From: Novosphingobium sp. 18050
Lineage (GTDB): Bacteria; Pseudomonadota; Alphaproteobacteria; Sphingomonadales; Sphingomonadaceae
Direction of reading: 5' to 3'
NCBI RefSeq assembly: GCF_902706195.1
Contig: NZ_CACSJO010000007.1
Coordinates: 122,890 to 186,889, forward strand
DNA length: 64,000 bases
Below are positions 47,111 to 56,800 of this stretch, piece by piece. Numbering within the stretch: the stretch's first letter is position 1; each line of letters starts with the position of its first letter. The notes under the pieces are model-generated. The model was not told where the DNA came from. It saw only the letters and a program-made list of their open reading frames with translations, and ran no database searches. The translations under genes were made by a program, and so were the position numbers.

Positions 47111-47553
47111 TCGTTTGCCCCCGGCTCAGCAACGGCGCGGCTCGCACGTTCAACCTTCATGATCCACCGGTTCTCGCCGTTGCGCATTGCTGCCTTGAGT
47201 TCGAGCGCATCGGCCGATCTGCCATGAGTTGTCAAAGCAGGGCCGAAGGCGACATCGGTCTGCCACGGGCTGTCCGAACGGAACCTGCCGATGGCGAGGT
47301 CGACATTGCCATCGGCGAGGTGCTTAAGCAGCGCCTCGCCAGTACTGTCGACGATGGTCGCGGTGGCGTCGGTCCTTGCTTCCAGATTTTGGATGAGAGC
47401 CTTCGTCCGTGGGTCACTCACTGCATCTGGGTCAGCAAAGCCTACCTTAAACGAGCGGTCGCGCGAGACACGATCTGTCGTTCCTGCCGGATCGCGCGGC
47501 AGCATATTGCAAGCGGAGATTAACACGCAACCTGCAAGCAACAACTTTTTCAT
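47107..47553 (-). CDS. Putative periplasmic binding lipoprotein
   Basis: 148 residues. A short signal peptide MKKLLLAGCVLISACN carries a lipobox (L-I-S-A-C), so lipid attachment at Cys15 is expected. The mature part (RSFKVGFADPDAVSDPRTKALI, GEALLKHLADGNVDLAIGRF) resembles one lobe of a solute-binding protein. At this length it would be a partial fold. It is coupled to the CDF transporter through a TTG overlap and behind an EcfG-like promoter, hinting at metal handling in stress. Confidence 0.7.
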   Translation of the reverse strand: MKKLLLAGCVLISACNMLPRDPAGTTDRVSRDRSFKVGFADPDAVSDPRTKALIQNLEARTDATATIVDSTGEALLKHLADGNVDLAIGRFRSDSPWQTDVAFGPALTTHGRSADALELKAAMRNGENRWIMKVERASRAVAEPGAND

Positions 47554-47561
47554 GAGCGTAA

Positions 47562-47586
47562 AACGCGAGCCGGATGAGCATGTTCC
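47562..47586 (-). promoter_or_regulatory. EcfG-type promoter of the lipoprotein-CDF operon
   Basis: Minus strand: GGAAC (complement of 47582-47586), 16-base spacer, CGTT (complement of 47562-47565), an exact consensus match. The -10 ends only 9 bases before the ATG at 47553, so the transcript would be nearly leaderless. Confidence 0.6.
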
Positions 47587-47842
47587 TTCGGTCGCGTTAG
47601 CGTCTCCCGCAAAATCTTCGGGAGCCCTCTCGACGGGTCCAAACGGCCAAGGGGCGCTCGCGGTCCTGTCGCGTCATTCCGTTGGAAGACATTTTCGCGG
47701 CAGTGAGACGGGCGCTGTCATTCCATAAATTCTCCGCGCCGAACCGGCGCGATCCCGGTTGTAGGGTAGACCGCCACCATTGCTCGCCTTATTGATCTGC
47801 GGCTCGAACAGAACACGTTCGGCGGGCGCGCCGCTCGAAAAC

Positions 47843-49777
47843 ATGCAGGAAACCGTTTTGGACGACATCAGCCGCGATCGCCGCTTCGAGTTGCTCGTGA
47901 ATGCGGTCAAGGATTACGCAATTTATCTTCTCGACCGCGAGGGAAATGTCGCAAGCTGGAATGCGGGCGCCGAGCGCTTCAAGGGCTACACCGCACAGGA
48001 GATCATCGGGCAGCATTTCTCCCGCTTTTACACGCAGGAAGACAGGGCGAACGGACTGCCGAAGCGTGCGCTCGAGACCGCGGCGACGACAGGCACCTTC
48101 GAAGCGGAAGGGTGGCGCGTGCGGAAGGACGGAACCCGCTTCTGGACCAGCGTCGTCATTGACCCGGTGATCGACGAGGCGGGAAAGCTGATCGGTTTCG
48201 CCAAAGTGACCCGTGACATCACGGATAAACGCGAGGCTCAGCGCGAACTGCTGGAAAGCGAGCAGCGCTTCCGCCTGCTCGTGCAGGGCGTGAAGGACTA
48301 CGCCATCTATATGCTGGACCCGCAAGGCCACGTCACCAACTGGAATCAAGGTGCAGAGGCGATCAAGGGCTACTGCGCCCACGAGATCGTCGGCCAGCAT
48401 TTCTCGCGCTTCTATACCGAAGAAGACCGGCAGGCCGGTGAGCCCGAGCGTGCGCTTCGCGTCGCCCGTGAAACCGGCAAATATGAAATTGAGTCCTGGC
48501 GTCAGCGCAAGGACGGTTCGCGTTTCCGTGCAGGTGTGTTGATCGATCCGATCACCGACGAGACGGGTGAGCTGATCGGCTTCGCGAAAGTAACACGCGA
48601 CCTCACCGAACGGTGGCAGGCACAGCAGGAAACCGAGCGCGCTCGAGAGGCTATGGCACAGGCCCAGAAGATGGAAGCCGTCGGGCGCCTCACGGGGGGC
48701 GTTGCGCACGACTTCAATAATCTGCTGACGATCATTCGTGCATCGGCCGACCTCCTGAAGATGCCGACTCTCACGCCCGAGAAACGGGAGCGCTACCTCA
48801 ATGCGATCTCGGACACGGCAGACCGAGCGGCAGCATTGACGTCACAGCTTCTGGCCTTTGCGAGGCGCCAATCGCTCAAGCCAGAAATTTTCGATGTGGG
48901 CGAACGGATCGCCGCAATGCTTCCCATGTTCGAGACGAGCGTCGGCACTCCCATCGAGGTCAAGATCGATGCCGGGGAAACCGCCGTGGTCAACGCCGAT
49001 CTCAACCAGTTCGAGGCAGCCGTACTGAACCTCGTCATCAACGCACGCGACGCGATGCCGGCAGGAGGCGCGCTCAGTGTCAGCAGCAAGATCGTCCAGA
49101 GCCTTCCTCCCGTGCGCGGACACAGCGCTGCCCCCGGCCAGTTCGTTGCCGTCCGCGTGGAAGATAACGGGAGCGGCATCGCGGCAGAGACGCTTAAAAG
49201 CATATTCGAGCCCTTCTTCACGACCAAGGGGCTGAACAAGGGGACCGGCCTTGGGCTCAGCCAAGTCCACGGGTTTGCTAAGCAGTCTGGCGGCGAGATC
49301 GATGTTGAAAGCCGGGTCGGTGTCGGAACCGCCTTCACGCTTTATTTGCCGATCGCCAAAGTTGAGCAGATCGTGGCCGGCGCACCGACCCTTCGGGTAC
49401 GCCGGGAGGGCCTGCTCACCAAGCGTGTTCTGGTTGTTGAAGACAATGAAGCCGTCGCTCGGGTCGCACGCGATATGCTTGAAGAGCTCGGACAGATTGT
49501 CACGCTTGCCGAAAACGGCGAAGCGGCACTCTCACTGCTCGAGGGGGGGCCGGCCAAGTTCGACCTCGTCTTCAGCGACGTCATCATGCCAGGCATCAGC
49601 GGTCTCGAGCTTGCCCAACGGATTGCAAAGCGTTGCCCGGGTCTCGAGATAGTGTTGACCAGCGGATATAGCCATGTTCTCGCCGAAGAAGGACACCACG
49701 GCTTCAATCTGCTGAAGAAACCTTACTCGGTTGATGGCTTGCTCAGTGTGCTTCGTGCCACCAGAGATCCGACGTAG
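47843..49777 (+). CDS. Double-PAS hybrid histidine kinase with receiver
   Basis: 644 residues from ATG 47843 (TTG 47780 is an alternative). Tandem PAS domains (about 10-135 and 140-262) are near-duplicates: VKDYAIYLLDREGNVASWN and VKDYAIYMLDPQGHVTNWN. A HisKA domain has the phospho-His in GGVAHDFNNLL near 290. HATPase (NLVINARDAMPAGG; DNGSGIAAETL; TGLGLSQVHGF) and a C-terminal receiver (VLVVEDNEAVARV, Asp in LVFSDVIMPG) follow. No membrane helix, so a cytoplasmic sensor, possibly of light, redox or a small ligand. It is an orphan with no separate regulator gene adjacent. Confidence 0.9.
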   Translation: MQETVLDDISRDRRFELLVNAVKDYAIYLLDREGNVASWNAGAERFKGYTAQEIIGQHFSRFYTQEDRANGLPKRALETAATTGTFEAEGWRVRKDGTRFWTSVVIDPVIDEAGKLIGFAKVTRDITDKREAQRELLESEQRFRLLVQGVKDYAIYMLDPQGHVTNWNQGAEAIKGYCAHEIVGQHFSRFYTEEDRQAGEPERALRVARETGKYEIESWRQRKDGSRFRAGVLIDPITDETGELIGFAKVTRDLTERWQAQQETERAREAMAQAQKMEAVGRLTGGVAHDFNNLLTIIRASADLLKMPTLTPEKRERYLNAISDTADRAAALTSQLLAFARRQSLKPEIFDVGERIAAMLPMFETSVGTPIEVKIDAGETAVVNADLNQFEAAVLNLVINARDAMPAGGALSVSSKIVQSLPPVRGHSAAPGQFVAVRVEDNGSGIAAETLKSIFEPFFTTKGLNKGTGLGLSQVHGFAKQSGGEIDVESRVGVGTAFTLYLPIAKVEQIVAGAPTLRVRREGLLTKRVLVVEDNEAVARVARDMLEELGQIVTLAENGEAALSLLEGGPAKFDLVFSDVIMPGISGLELAQRIAKRCPGLEIVLTSGYSHVLAEEGHHGFNLLKKPYSVDGLLSVLRATRDPT

Positions 49778-50603
49778 AATGGGGCTTTGCGGTCATCCAA
49801 GCAGATACGGTGAACGTCAACCTCAGGCGGAAGCGGTAACCTCGCGCAACCTCGGGAACGCTTGCTCATGTCTGGCATGTACCCTGATCACTAATTTTTC
49901 ATGTTTGGTTCGAAATCCCGTCGAGGCCCCGGTCTACCTCGCGACATCGCTTGGCGCAGGAACGCGATGAGGACCGCAGGCAGCGGTTGACCCACACTCC
50001 GCAGTTTCCTCTCCCCTCCTCTTACATCTCGCGGGTCCCTCAACAGAGCGCACTCAAGTATAATTTAGGCCATTATCTGTCTATAAGAGACACCTCTTCA
50101 CGTGGAGCAAAATACTCTGGTCGACTGCCGCCAACAGAAACGGAGCATTATGGTCTTTAAGTACGACGGAGTTGTATTGATGCGGTGGACCCCGTCGTGC
50201 GAACTATGCGGAATGGCGCCGTGCTCGAACGAGATCCACATAGCGAATTCCCTACTGCTGTCGTGTCAAACACGAGCTTGGAAGCGTCTCGTTAACGTAT
50301 CTGACCGTCACATCCGCGGCACCGACGCATTGGCCAAGGCCGCGGATCCGAAATGTTCCGGCTTCGGTCGCCCAGCCCACGCAGAACTGGATCAGTCGAC
50401 ACCAGAGCGCTGGTCCCACAGCACCCAGCATCACATGAGGCTGACAGCATCGGTAGGAAGCAAGCACATGAGCCCGCCAGGAGCTGTCCGATCCGCAACT
50501 CAATCTCTATTCAAGCCACGGGCGGCGTCCTACTTACCCTTCTTCCCACCTCGCTCGTTGCCTAAAATTGGTTTGGAGTAAAATCGTTACGTTGCTGACA
50601 CCC
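49778..50603. other. Gene-free region between the histidine kinase and the tubulin-like operon
   Basis: About 825 bases of lower GC, with several short open frames that lack typical codon use. The largest (near 50102-50581) has no ribosome site that fits and no recognisable motif. I see no RNA gene. The region is a plausible boundary of the adjacent operon. Confidence 0.5.
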
Positions 50604-51977
50604 TCACTCATCGCAGGGGAATGGAGCGAAAATTTGCCCCTCTTGTTTGGTAACCTGCAAGAGCCTCAGTTTATAAGTACGCCCGTTATATGATGCTTCG
50701 ACTGTACCGTCGGTTTCTTCGATCGGCTCGTCGTTGAACATGTAGTAGGTGAAGTAGATCGTATCATCGAGTAACTGTGTCCTGCTGGAGTCGGTGAGGA
50801 GGGTGCCTTCCTGACGAGGCTTTAGATCGACCGCGCTGATCTGGATGCCGCTTGGAGTACGGTAGCGCAGCAAGACGCCCATGGAGCGGCTGCACTTGCT
50901 TTGCAGCCGCAACGTGAACGTAGAGGCCGAAGCGGTGTCAGTTGCGCCGGCGTCATCCTGCAATTCGCCCATCTCCATTCCATCGGGAATAGTGCGGGTC
51001 ATGCGGTCGACCGGGACGTAAGCAGTGCCGGGCTGGTCGGGCAACACGACCTCGGCCCACCCGCTAAAGAACGGACCCTTGCCGGTGACTCCTACCACAT
51101 CGACCTGCTGGCCGGCAGTGAGGTGCCAAGCGGAATCCGATTTTGTCGGCGCGGTCTGTTCGGGGCTTTCCACCGGGACGAGATCTTCGGTCAGATACCA
51201 GGTTCCCGCCTGGTCAATGTCGAGGACGGGTCGTTCATCGGGCGAGAGTTCCGACAGTGCCGCGAAGGCTCCGATAAAGGGCCCCTGCGTGATGCGCAGC
51301 CACTGTTGTTGGGTGCTGCCACCCGGCGATGGGACAAGCACGCCAACGAGTTCGGCGCCGCGTGTGACAACCGTGACCTGGCCGGCGTCGTCCTGGGGCT
51401 GGAGACGGAGCGGGAGGGGCTTGGCGGCGTACATCGTAACAATGTCCTCGACCGGCAACTCCTCGGAAGCGGTGGCTGCCGGCTCGACTGTTTCGGTGGC
51501 GACAGCCGCCGTGTCCTCGTCTTTCATGGAGGCGGCGGCCCACACCAGTCCGCCCACGCCAGCCAGGACGAGCACGGGAACGAGCCAAGGCTTCGAATGC
51601 TTGGCCGCCGGCGCGTCGTCCCAGGCCAGGCATGGCTCGGGTTGCGGTTCGGCCGCTGTAGCGTAGCGGTTTGCCACCGGGCTGGGCGCCGACGCGGGTG
51701 TGGGCTGAGGCGGTTCCGGCGCGCCCCAGGGCGAAGGGTGGGGGGCAGGGGGCGCCGTCTCGTCCGCAGGCGGTACCGCATCGAGGACCGGATTGAACAG
51801 CGCGCCAAGAACCGAATGGTCGGCGGCACGCATACGCTCGCGCTCGCCATTGTCGCCATAGGCGATCACGAGGGTATCGGGCGTGAGCAGCCCGCGTGCG
51901 ATGACCTTGCGGGCGCCCTCTTCGCTCCGGATGAACTCCGGAAAGCCATCGACCTCGTAGCTGATCGGCCGCATCAC
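50604..51977 (-). CDS. Membrane-anchored SH3-like protein with N-terminal GYF-like domain (tubulin-like system)
   Basis: 457 residues. The N-terminal domain (about 3-62: ISYEVDGFPEFIRSEEG, DNGERERMRAADHSVLGALF) is shared with the next upstream gene. A Pro-rich linker precedes one membrane helix (PWLVPVLVLAGVGGLVWAAA near 135). Two SH3-like regions follow (about 190-260 and 280-330), then a C-terminal beta domain (CSRSMGVLLRYRTPSGIQIS; YYMFNDEPIEETDG). The C-terminal part should be periplasmic. Last gene of the operon. Function unknown; SH3-like domains suggest binding of peptidoglycan or envelope proteins. Confidence 0.7.
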   Translation of the reverse strand: MMRPISYEVDGFPEFIRSEEGARKVIARGLLTPDTLVIAYGDNGERERMRAADHSVLGALFNPVLDAVPPADETAPPAPHPSPWGAPEPPQPTPASAPSPVANRYATAAEPQPEPCLAWDDAPAAKHSKPWLVPVLVLAGVGGLVWAAASMKDEDTAAVATETVEPAATASEELPVEDIVTMYAAKPLPLRLQPQDDAGQVTVVTRGAELVGVLVPSPGGSTQQQWLRITQGPFIGAFAALSELSPDERPVLDIDQAGTWYLTEDLVPVESPEQTAPTKSDSAWHLTAGQQVDVVGVTGKGPFFSGWAEVVLPDQPGTAYVPVDRMTRTIPDGMEMGELQDDAGATDTASASTFTLRLQSKCSRSMGVLLRYRTPSGIQISAVDLKPRQEGTLLTDSSRTQLLDDTIYFTYYMFNDEPIEETDGTVEASYNGRTYKLRLLQVTKQEGQIFAPFPCDE

Positions 51978-52046
51978 GTTGGTTTGAACTCCAGAAGCGA
52001 AATTACCGGCATGAGCGGACCGGCCACCGTCGATAATCCATCGGGA

Positions 52047-52841
52047 CTAGGCAAAAATATCGAGATCCGGAGAATATGCCGGGTTGGGGCCAAAGCGATT
52101 GTGGCCCTTTGTGCCCGGAAGGACCGTGAAGACGAACAGGGCCAATCCGCCCACATAGGGGATGATGCCCAGTAGCAGCCACCACCCGGAGGCGCCGACG
52201 TCGTGCAAGCGCCGCACACTCACTGCCAACGAAGGGATCGCGCTGGCCAGCGCAAAAAGGACCAAGGCGACGGCCCATGCCGTACCGCCGTTCGCCGATA
52301 GCATTACCGTCACCATTATGACGCCAAGGTTGAGCAGGCAGTACATCCAGTACTCCTTGCGTTGCGAGCGACCCTGGAAGTCGGCGTATCGGCGGTACGG
52401 CAGCGTCATCCAGTACCAGGCGCCCCCACCGGACCGGGCAGCCGCGACATAACGGGAATTGGCCGGAGATGGCTGCCATGCCGGTGACGCCTCGATGTGC
52501 CGAGGTACGGGATCGGCATTAGCCAATTGCCACGTCGTTTCGCGGACTGATGCGGAAAGGGGCACGGAAGCCGTCGGCGGTGGCTTTTGGGCCACCGTCT
52601 GGGCAGGGGCCGTGGCCACCGCTTCCACCTCTGTCTCCACCGGCGCAGGCGTATCGAGGCCAAGCAAAGTTCGCAGCAGGGGATGCTGCTCCGCCGCCAT
52701 TCCGGTACGCTCGCCATTCTCCTCGTAGACGACAATCGGGGTGCCCGCTGCGATGCGGCCAAGCTCTACGGCGCGCTGGCAGGCGGCCTCGCTACGCAAA
52801 AATGCAGGGAAACCTTCGAGTTCATAGCTGATCTGTAGCAT
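52047..52841 (-). CDS. DUF805 membrane protein with shared N-terminal domain
   Basis: 264 residues. The N-terminal domain (ISYELEGFPAFLRSEAA; ENGERTGMAAEQHPLLRTLL) matches that of the following gene at about 60 residues. A disordered linker leads to a DUF805 membrane domain (YADFQGRSQRKEYWMYCLLN, RRLHDVGASGWWLLLGIIPY, LPGTKGHNRFGPNP). ATG 52841 aligns with the paralogue's start and has AAGGA upstream; ATG 52856 is also possible. DUF805 is a polytopic membrane family of unknown function often fused to small cytoplasmic domains. Confidence 0.7.
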   Translation of the reverse strand: MLQISYELEGFPAFLRSEAACQRAVELGRIAAGTPIVVYEENGERTGMAAEQHPLLRTLLGLDTPAPVETEVEAVATAPAQTVAQKPPPTASVPLSASVRETTWQLANADPVPRHIEASPAWQPSPANSRYVAAARSGGGAWYWMTLPYRRYADFQGRSQRKEYWMYCLLNLGVIMVTVMLSANGGTAWAVALVLFALASAIPSLAVSVRRLHDVGASGWWLLLGIIPYVGGLALFVFTVLPGTKGHNRFGPNPAYSPDLDIFA

Positions 52842-52876
52842 CGGTCCTTGCACCATTCATCAATTGCGAACCGCGG

Positions 52877-53890
52877 TCATCGGAAGAAACCTCCGAGGAC
52901 GCCGTGGGTCGGTTGCGCCAAATTGCCTTCGGCATCGCGGATCGCGCTGGCTAGGCGTTCGATGCGCAGCGTTGCGGAGCCGTCGGCCTGCAGCGTGAAG
53001 ATCGACTTCACGTCAGCGCCCGCTTCGAGGCTTTCTTTGTAGGTCAGGTCGAAATCGCGGACGAAACGGGCGCTGGGCACGATCGCTACAACTGTCGAAT
53101 CCGCGAAAGCAACTGCGGACAACCGGCGATTTGGATCGCTGTCGGCATCGGTGAGGCGGGCGCCATCACCAGCGATCTCGATGCCGTGGAGATTTCCGAA
53201 GCGGCGTAGCACGGCGTCGTAGTCTGCGGTGCGCATGCCCGGTCCCCCAATCAGCCTTGTCAGTTCGTCGCGTAGGGCATCGATGCCGCTGGTCAGTTGC
53301 GCACGGCTGAAGCTGGTCTTTTCCGGTGCCTCGGCAGCGATGTCGCCGGTATCCAGGCGTTTCCGCGGTTCGGTTTGCCGCGTCCCGGCCGGTGGGACGT
53401 CGAAATCCTTATATCCGCGACCGGCTTGCCTGCGTGCGGCCTCGGGCGGTGCCGGCAAGGGGTCCTTTGCACGTTGCGGCTCGGCGGAAGCGGCCTGGGC
53501 ACGCTGGACCGCCGCATCAAGTTTGACAACTTTGTGGCGGAGGTCGGCGACGGCGTCCTTCAAATTTCCGATCAGCCAGAACGCATAACCGCCCGCGAGA
53601 ACGCATACCGCGAACAGCGCCAACACTATCCATAGTGCAATGCCCGGAAAAGCGCCGGCATGGTCGAGGCTTGGCGACGATTGCTCCGGAGAGGGTCGGA
53701 ATTTTTCTTCGTCGATCGAAGCTCCCTCACCGGCGTCGCCTTCGCGTGCCGACAAGGCCTCGGTCTGTGCCGATTTTTGAGGGCCGTTGCCCGCGTTTTC
53801 CGGCTTTGCGGCTGCATCGACCGACAGGCCCACTAGGCCGGCAACGAGAAGGCCGGAAAGGCATAATGCCTTCATCGTGTGGCGCATCAC
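52877..53890 (-). CDS. Single-pass membrane protein of the tubulin-like system
   Basis: 337 residues. An N-terminal signal-like segment (LCLSGLLVAGLVGLSVDAAA) is followed by a disordered stretch, a strong membrane helix (IALWIVLALFAVCVLAGGYA near 85-105) and a short coiled coil (LKDAVADLRHKVVKLDAAVQ). A C-terminal globular domain (about 195-337) has RTADYDAVLRRFGNLHGIEI and DSTVVAIVPSARFVRDFDLT. Not recognised as a known family. It overlaps the ASKHA gene stop by 4 bases (ATGA), so expression is tightly coupled. Confidence 0.65.
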   Translation of the reverse strand: MMRHTMKALCLSGLLVAGLVGLSVDAAAKPENAGNGPQKSAQTEALSAREGDAGEGASIDEEKFRPSPEQSSPSLDHAGAFPGIALWIVLALFAVCVLAGGYAFWLIGNLKDAVADLRHKVVKLDAAVQRAQAASAEPQRAKDPLPAPPEAARRQAGRGYKDFDVPPAGTRQTEPRKRLDTGDIAAEAPEKTSFSRAQLTSGIDALRDELTRLIGGPGMRTADYDAVLRRFGNLHGIEIAGDGARLTDADSDPNRRLSAVAFADSTVVAIVPSARFVRDFDLTYKESLEAGADVKSIFTLQADGSATLRIERLASAIRDAEGNLAQPTHGVLGGFFR

Positions 53891-56800
53891 TTCACGAAAT
53901 CCATCTTGAGGCGGCTGTCCCGTTTTGCGGCGGGCGAAGCCATAATGTCGACGAGCGTCTCGAGAGCGACGATGAAGGGGGGCTTCAGGCCTTTCTTCGG
54001 ATCGATCTCCTTGTAGAGATCGGTGATGCTTGCTTCGACGGCTTGGCGAATACCGTTCCAGGCGCCCTGCGGGTTACCCTCCCGCAAATCGAGGTCGACG
54101 CCGGCAATGTCGCGCAGCGCGGTGACGAAGGCCTTGAACTCGCTCAGGTCCGCTTCCTCCGGCACGCCGGGGACATCTCTGCGGCTCACCTTATCCTGCG
54201 GCTCGAATACGGCGTCGCCGCCGAAATTCACATGTAGGCCGCTGACGTAGAAGCGCGCGGCGTTCTTGGCTTCCTCGTGCATGTCGGTGGTGTTGCGGAT
54301 CATGCCGCGCACGACCTCGAGCTTGGCATCCTGGGTAGTGAACAATTGTGGACGCAGGTCCGCCGCGTCTCCGGCCGCCACGCTGAATAGTTGGAGGGTT
54401 CGAGTCACGTCGCTGCGGGCATCGGGCTCACGGCCGCCGTGGATCTTCTTGAAGATGCCCGCGCCCCGGCCGCAGAGCGCGAACGCGGGATTTTCGAGCA
54501 AGGAGGGGCGCAGGCCATCGGCGACGAGTTGCCGCACGATCTTGCCCATGTACCAGGCCATGCCACCAAGGAAAGTCTGTGCGACAAGCCGCAACTGCGC
54601 ACCGGCACTGTACTGAAGCCGAGAATCCCAGTGCTCGTCGATCGCATTCGACAGTGCCGGCCCGCTAAACAGCATTTCGGCGAGATGAGGAATGTCATCC
54701 GCCTCTACGCCCTCGATGCTGCCCCCGGGACCGGAAAACAGCGCTTCCCAATGCGCCAGCCCGATCTGCGAGAGGAGGGCTGGGTTCTGGCTGATCGTAC
54801 GGGTGAAGAAGTTCTGGCCCGCGAGCTTGAACGAGCCGATCCAGCGAATGTCGTCCCGGTCCCAGATGGTGACATCGGTGGTGCCACCTCCGATATCGAG
54901 CACCATGTTGAGCGAGCCCTTGATGAAACCGGCGTCGTTGAGAATGAACTGCGCCGCGACGAGGCCTTCAGGCTCGAGTTGGCCGACCCGTCGCGAACGC
55001 TCGGCCAGTCCAAGCGAGTATGGGCGGGTCATCTCTCGCAGGTTGTCGCTCAACTTGTCGCGCAATTCGCCGTCGAGCGAGTCCGGGGCAGAGAACCGCC
55101 AGCGGATGCGCCGCGGGTCACGCTTGCCGCCCGCCAGCGCTTCGGCGGCAATCAACATCAGGAATTGGCTCAGAAAATCGCGCGCGGCCTCGACGTGCTC
55201 GGCATCGTCGCTCCACTTGAGATTGAACTTGGCCTGGGATGCGACGCGCGAGAACTTGCGCAGCTCTTCCGCTTCGGCGTTGCGCGCATGCTTCTCGTGG
55301 GAGTGGAAATAGATCACGTTGCGGAAGACGGGATGTTTTTCCTGGCTTGGGTAGGCCATGCGGGTGAGCGCGACCGTCGGGGTCGGGGTGAGACGGGTCT
55401 CGGGCGGAAAGAACCAGCGGCCCAGCCAGCTCGAGTCCTGCAACGCCTGGAGCGACAGGTTGGCGTTCGCATAGGCCAGAGGATAGACCAGCCTGCCCTC
55501 GAAGCTGATGGGCCTGCCGTTGTCGAAGCAGGCGACGGTATTGGTGGTGCCGAAGTCGACGGCGACGTCAAAGTCACCCGCGCCGCTTGACGGCTCCATC
55601 GCGGGAATCTGCAGCAGGGCCATGCCGGCCGGCGCAGTTAGTCGATCGCCATAGGCCTCGACGTAAGTGATCACCTCGAAGGGGGAGGCGGAGAACTGCA
55701 CGTCCTCATATTCGCCGACCGACTTCTTCTCGGATCTGGACCATTCCTTGCCACGATTTTGGAGATGGTAGCCCGGACCCTCGCTGCCGTTCAACTCCCG
55801 CAGTCGGTCGATCGCGGCGAAGCCGGCGCTCTCCATGCGCATTTCCTGCGCGATGAGCTGGGCCGAAAGTGCGCGGGTGGGACGCACCATGTAGCCCGTG
55901 CGGTTGGCGCCATAAATGAAGCGCGCGAAGTAGTTGCTCCAGGCGGAACTACGGAAATTGGGCCAGATCGCGGTATGATAGATGCTCCAGTCCTCGTCAT
56001 CGACGAGTAGGCCGTCCCCATCGGCCGGATCGGTCGCGAACTGTCGGTTAAAGTCGAACGAGCGTCCTACCTCGGTGCCGTCCTCGATCCGCACGCGCAG
56101 GGTGAAGATCGCCTTGCCGGCGCCGACGTTGGCGCTCACCGTGTCGGCCAGATTGCCCTCGAAGAGCAGCGCGAGCGGCCTCAGCGGCGCGAGGATATCT
56201 TCCATCCCCGCAGGATTGCCGGCGAGCCGGGCGCCGTTTTCGAACCGTGCGACACGAGGGGTGAAGATGTCGTCGCCGGTCACAATCATCCAGCCAGAAT
56301 TGGCCGCTTCCGCCCGCACGTCCTCAAGCAGCTTGGTGGAATTGAGCAACGAGGCGAGGTCGATGGTGCCCCATACCAGGGTACTGCGCGGATCGAACCG
56401 CGGATCGAGCGTCAGCGCCTTATCGACGAGGATGACACCCTTTATCTCGCCGAGGTCGACATCGGAACGGAGGCGCAGCCGTGTCGCCGAGGTCGTCGCA
56501 GGGTCGCCACGGAAATTGAAGTCGGCCGTGGTGAACAGGAGCGAATAGGGGAACCCCAGTTCGGCATGCCGCGAGGGCTTGAGCTCGGGCACAAACGGTA
56601 ACGAACCGGCAAGCCGATCACATTCGACGCGGTACTCATGCAGCAGATGCCGGATGCGGTCGGCTGCCTCGCCATTGAACGTCCCGAGGTCGCTCCACAG
56701 CTTGTGCAACCAGGCCGACAGCACGAACAGGTCAGTTACGGGCAGGTGGCACTTGAGCGGATCGCGCAGGCCGGCCGAGTACCACGGGATATGCGCGAGG

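Noticed and set aside
50102..50581. 159-codon plus-strand frame in the gene-free region
   Set aside because: Composition rich in Ser, His, Arg and Cys without pattern, no ribosome site, no motif; probably non-coding.
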